Shown here: in pieces, positions 4,636-5,142 of the stretch
Layout of the letters: each line of letters opens with the position of its first letter
How positions within the stretch are numbered: the stretch's first letter is position 1
Assembly (NCBI GenBank): GCA_028869725.1
Contig: JAGWRJ010000201.1
Span: 1 to 5,142 of the forward strand
Source: Alphaproteobacteria bacterium
GTDB taxonomy: Bacteria > Pseudomonadota > Alphaproteobacteria > Micropepsales > Micropepsaceae
Direction: 5' to 3'
DNA length: 5,142 bases
The notes under the pieces: generated by a model
Told to the model about the DNA's origin: nothing
Database searches by the model: none
What the model saw: only the letters and a program-made list of their open reading frames with translations
Translations under genes and position numbers: made by a program

Positions 4636-5142
4636 GTGCCGTTTCCTCTCACGCCTGCTCCTCTTGCCCGTGCGCTGGTGGAGAAGAATTATCTCGAACC
4701 CTCCGCCGTCCAGACGGCAGTGCTCGCCCCCGAGGCCAGGGACCGCGATCTCATCGTCTCGGCCCAGACCGGCTCGGGCAAGACTGTAGCCTTCGGCCTC
4801 GCACTCGGCGAAACCCTCCTTGGCGCCGATCCTGGTCTGGAGCCGGCGGGCATGCCCCTGGCGCTGATCGTCGCTCCGACCCGCGAACTTGCGCTCCAGG
4901 TTCACCGCGAGCTCACCTGGCTCTATCAGTTTACGGGCGCAAAGATCGTGTCCTGCGTCGGCGGCATGGATCCTAGAGCCGAGCGCCGGGCGCTGCAGCA
5001 AGGCGCCCATATTGTCGTCGGCACGCCCGGACGCCTACGCGATCATCTCGAACGCGGCGCGCTCGATGTCTCGAGCCTGAAGGTCCTGGTTCTCGACGAG
5101 GCCGACGAGATGCTCGACATGGGCTTTCGCGAGGATCTCGAA
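4636..5142 (+). CDS. DEAD-box RNA helicase, N-terminal part, cut by the window edge
   Basis: The frame runs 169 codons from GTG at 4636 to the edge. The first RecA-like domain is seen in order: a Q-motif-like segment ending in SAVQ (Gln26); motif I AQTGSGKT (43-50, ATP-binding Lys49); motif Ia PTRELA (81-86); Gly-Gly 109-110; motif Ib TPGRL (130-134); and motif II DEAD (154-157) in VLDEADEMLDMGFRED. Motif III, domain 2 and any C-terminal extension lie beyond the window. Such enzymes unwind short RNA duplexes with ATP in ribosome assembly, RNA decay or cold adaptation; which subtype cannot be told without the C-terminal region. The frame is open upstream to a TAA at 4579-4581, and GTG 4636 is the first usual start; MPFPLTPAPLARAL fits the family's N-terminus. 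Ribosome-site support is weak: AAGG (4621-4624) is 11 bases away. Transcription diverges from higBA. Confidence 0.95.
   Translation, partial: MPFPLTPAPLARALVEKNYLEPSAVQTAVLAPEARDRDLIVSAQTGSGKTVAFGLALGETLLGADPGLEPAGMPLALIVAPTRELALQVHRELTWLYQFTGAKIVSCVGGMDPRAERRALQQGAHIVVGTPGRLRDHLERGALDVSSLKVLVLDEADEMLDMGFREDLE

Noticed and set aside
4522..5010. 162-codon minus-strand frame over the helicase start
   Set aside because: Antisense to a frame with all expected DEAD-box domain 1 motifs.

Overview
The window looks like GC-rich alphaproteobacterial chromosome, possibly from a sphingomonad or relative. This rests on base composition, the style of the proteins and a cluster of TTAA/TTAACCAT motifs resembling CtrA sites; no rRNA or other taxonomic marker is present. 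Two genes run off the edges. On the left is the N-terminal 350 codons of a sugar-transfer-type ATP-grasp protein (minus strand). On the right is the first 169 codons of a DEAD-box RNA helicase (plus strand). These look like stable housekeeping or envelope genes.

Between them is about 3.5 kb of accessory character. From left to right it holds: a 420-base gene-free stretch with possible CtrA sites facing the ATP-grasp gene and a repeat-containing promoter region facing a toxin-antitoxin pair; a Phd/YefM-type antitoxin and a VapC-like PIN-domain RNase toxin (plus strand, antitoxin first); a short convergent gap with small inverted repeats; an alpha/beta-hydrolase of the hormone-sensitive-lipase (HSL) esterase family (minus strand); a gene-free 390-base stretch with several short perfect inverted repeats and no recognisable protein; a HigBA toxin-antitoxin pair (minus strand, toxin first) with two palindromes at its promoter; and a 400-base gene-free stretch ending in the helicase leader, which can fold into at least one perfect hairpin.

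The two toxin-antitoxin pairs belong to different families, have opposite gene order and flank a lone esterase. The simplest reading is a small acquired or decaying accessory segment between core genes, with each pair autoregulated by its own antitoxin. No transposase, integrase, tRNA, CRISPR array or clear intrinsic terminator was seen. Every protein belongs to a known family, so I do not claim a new system. The regulatory palindromes and hairpins are the parts least explained by standard annotation.
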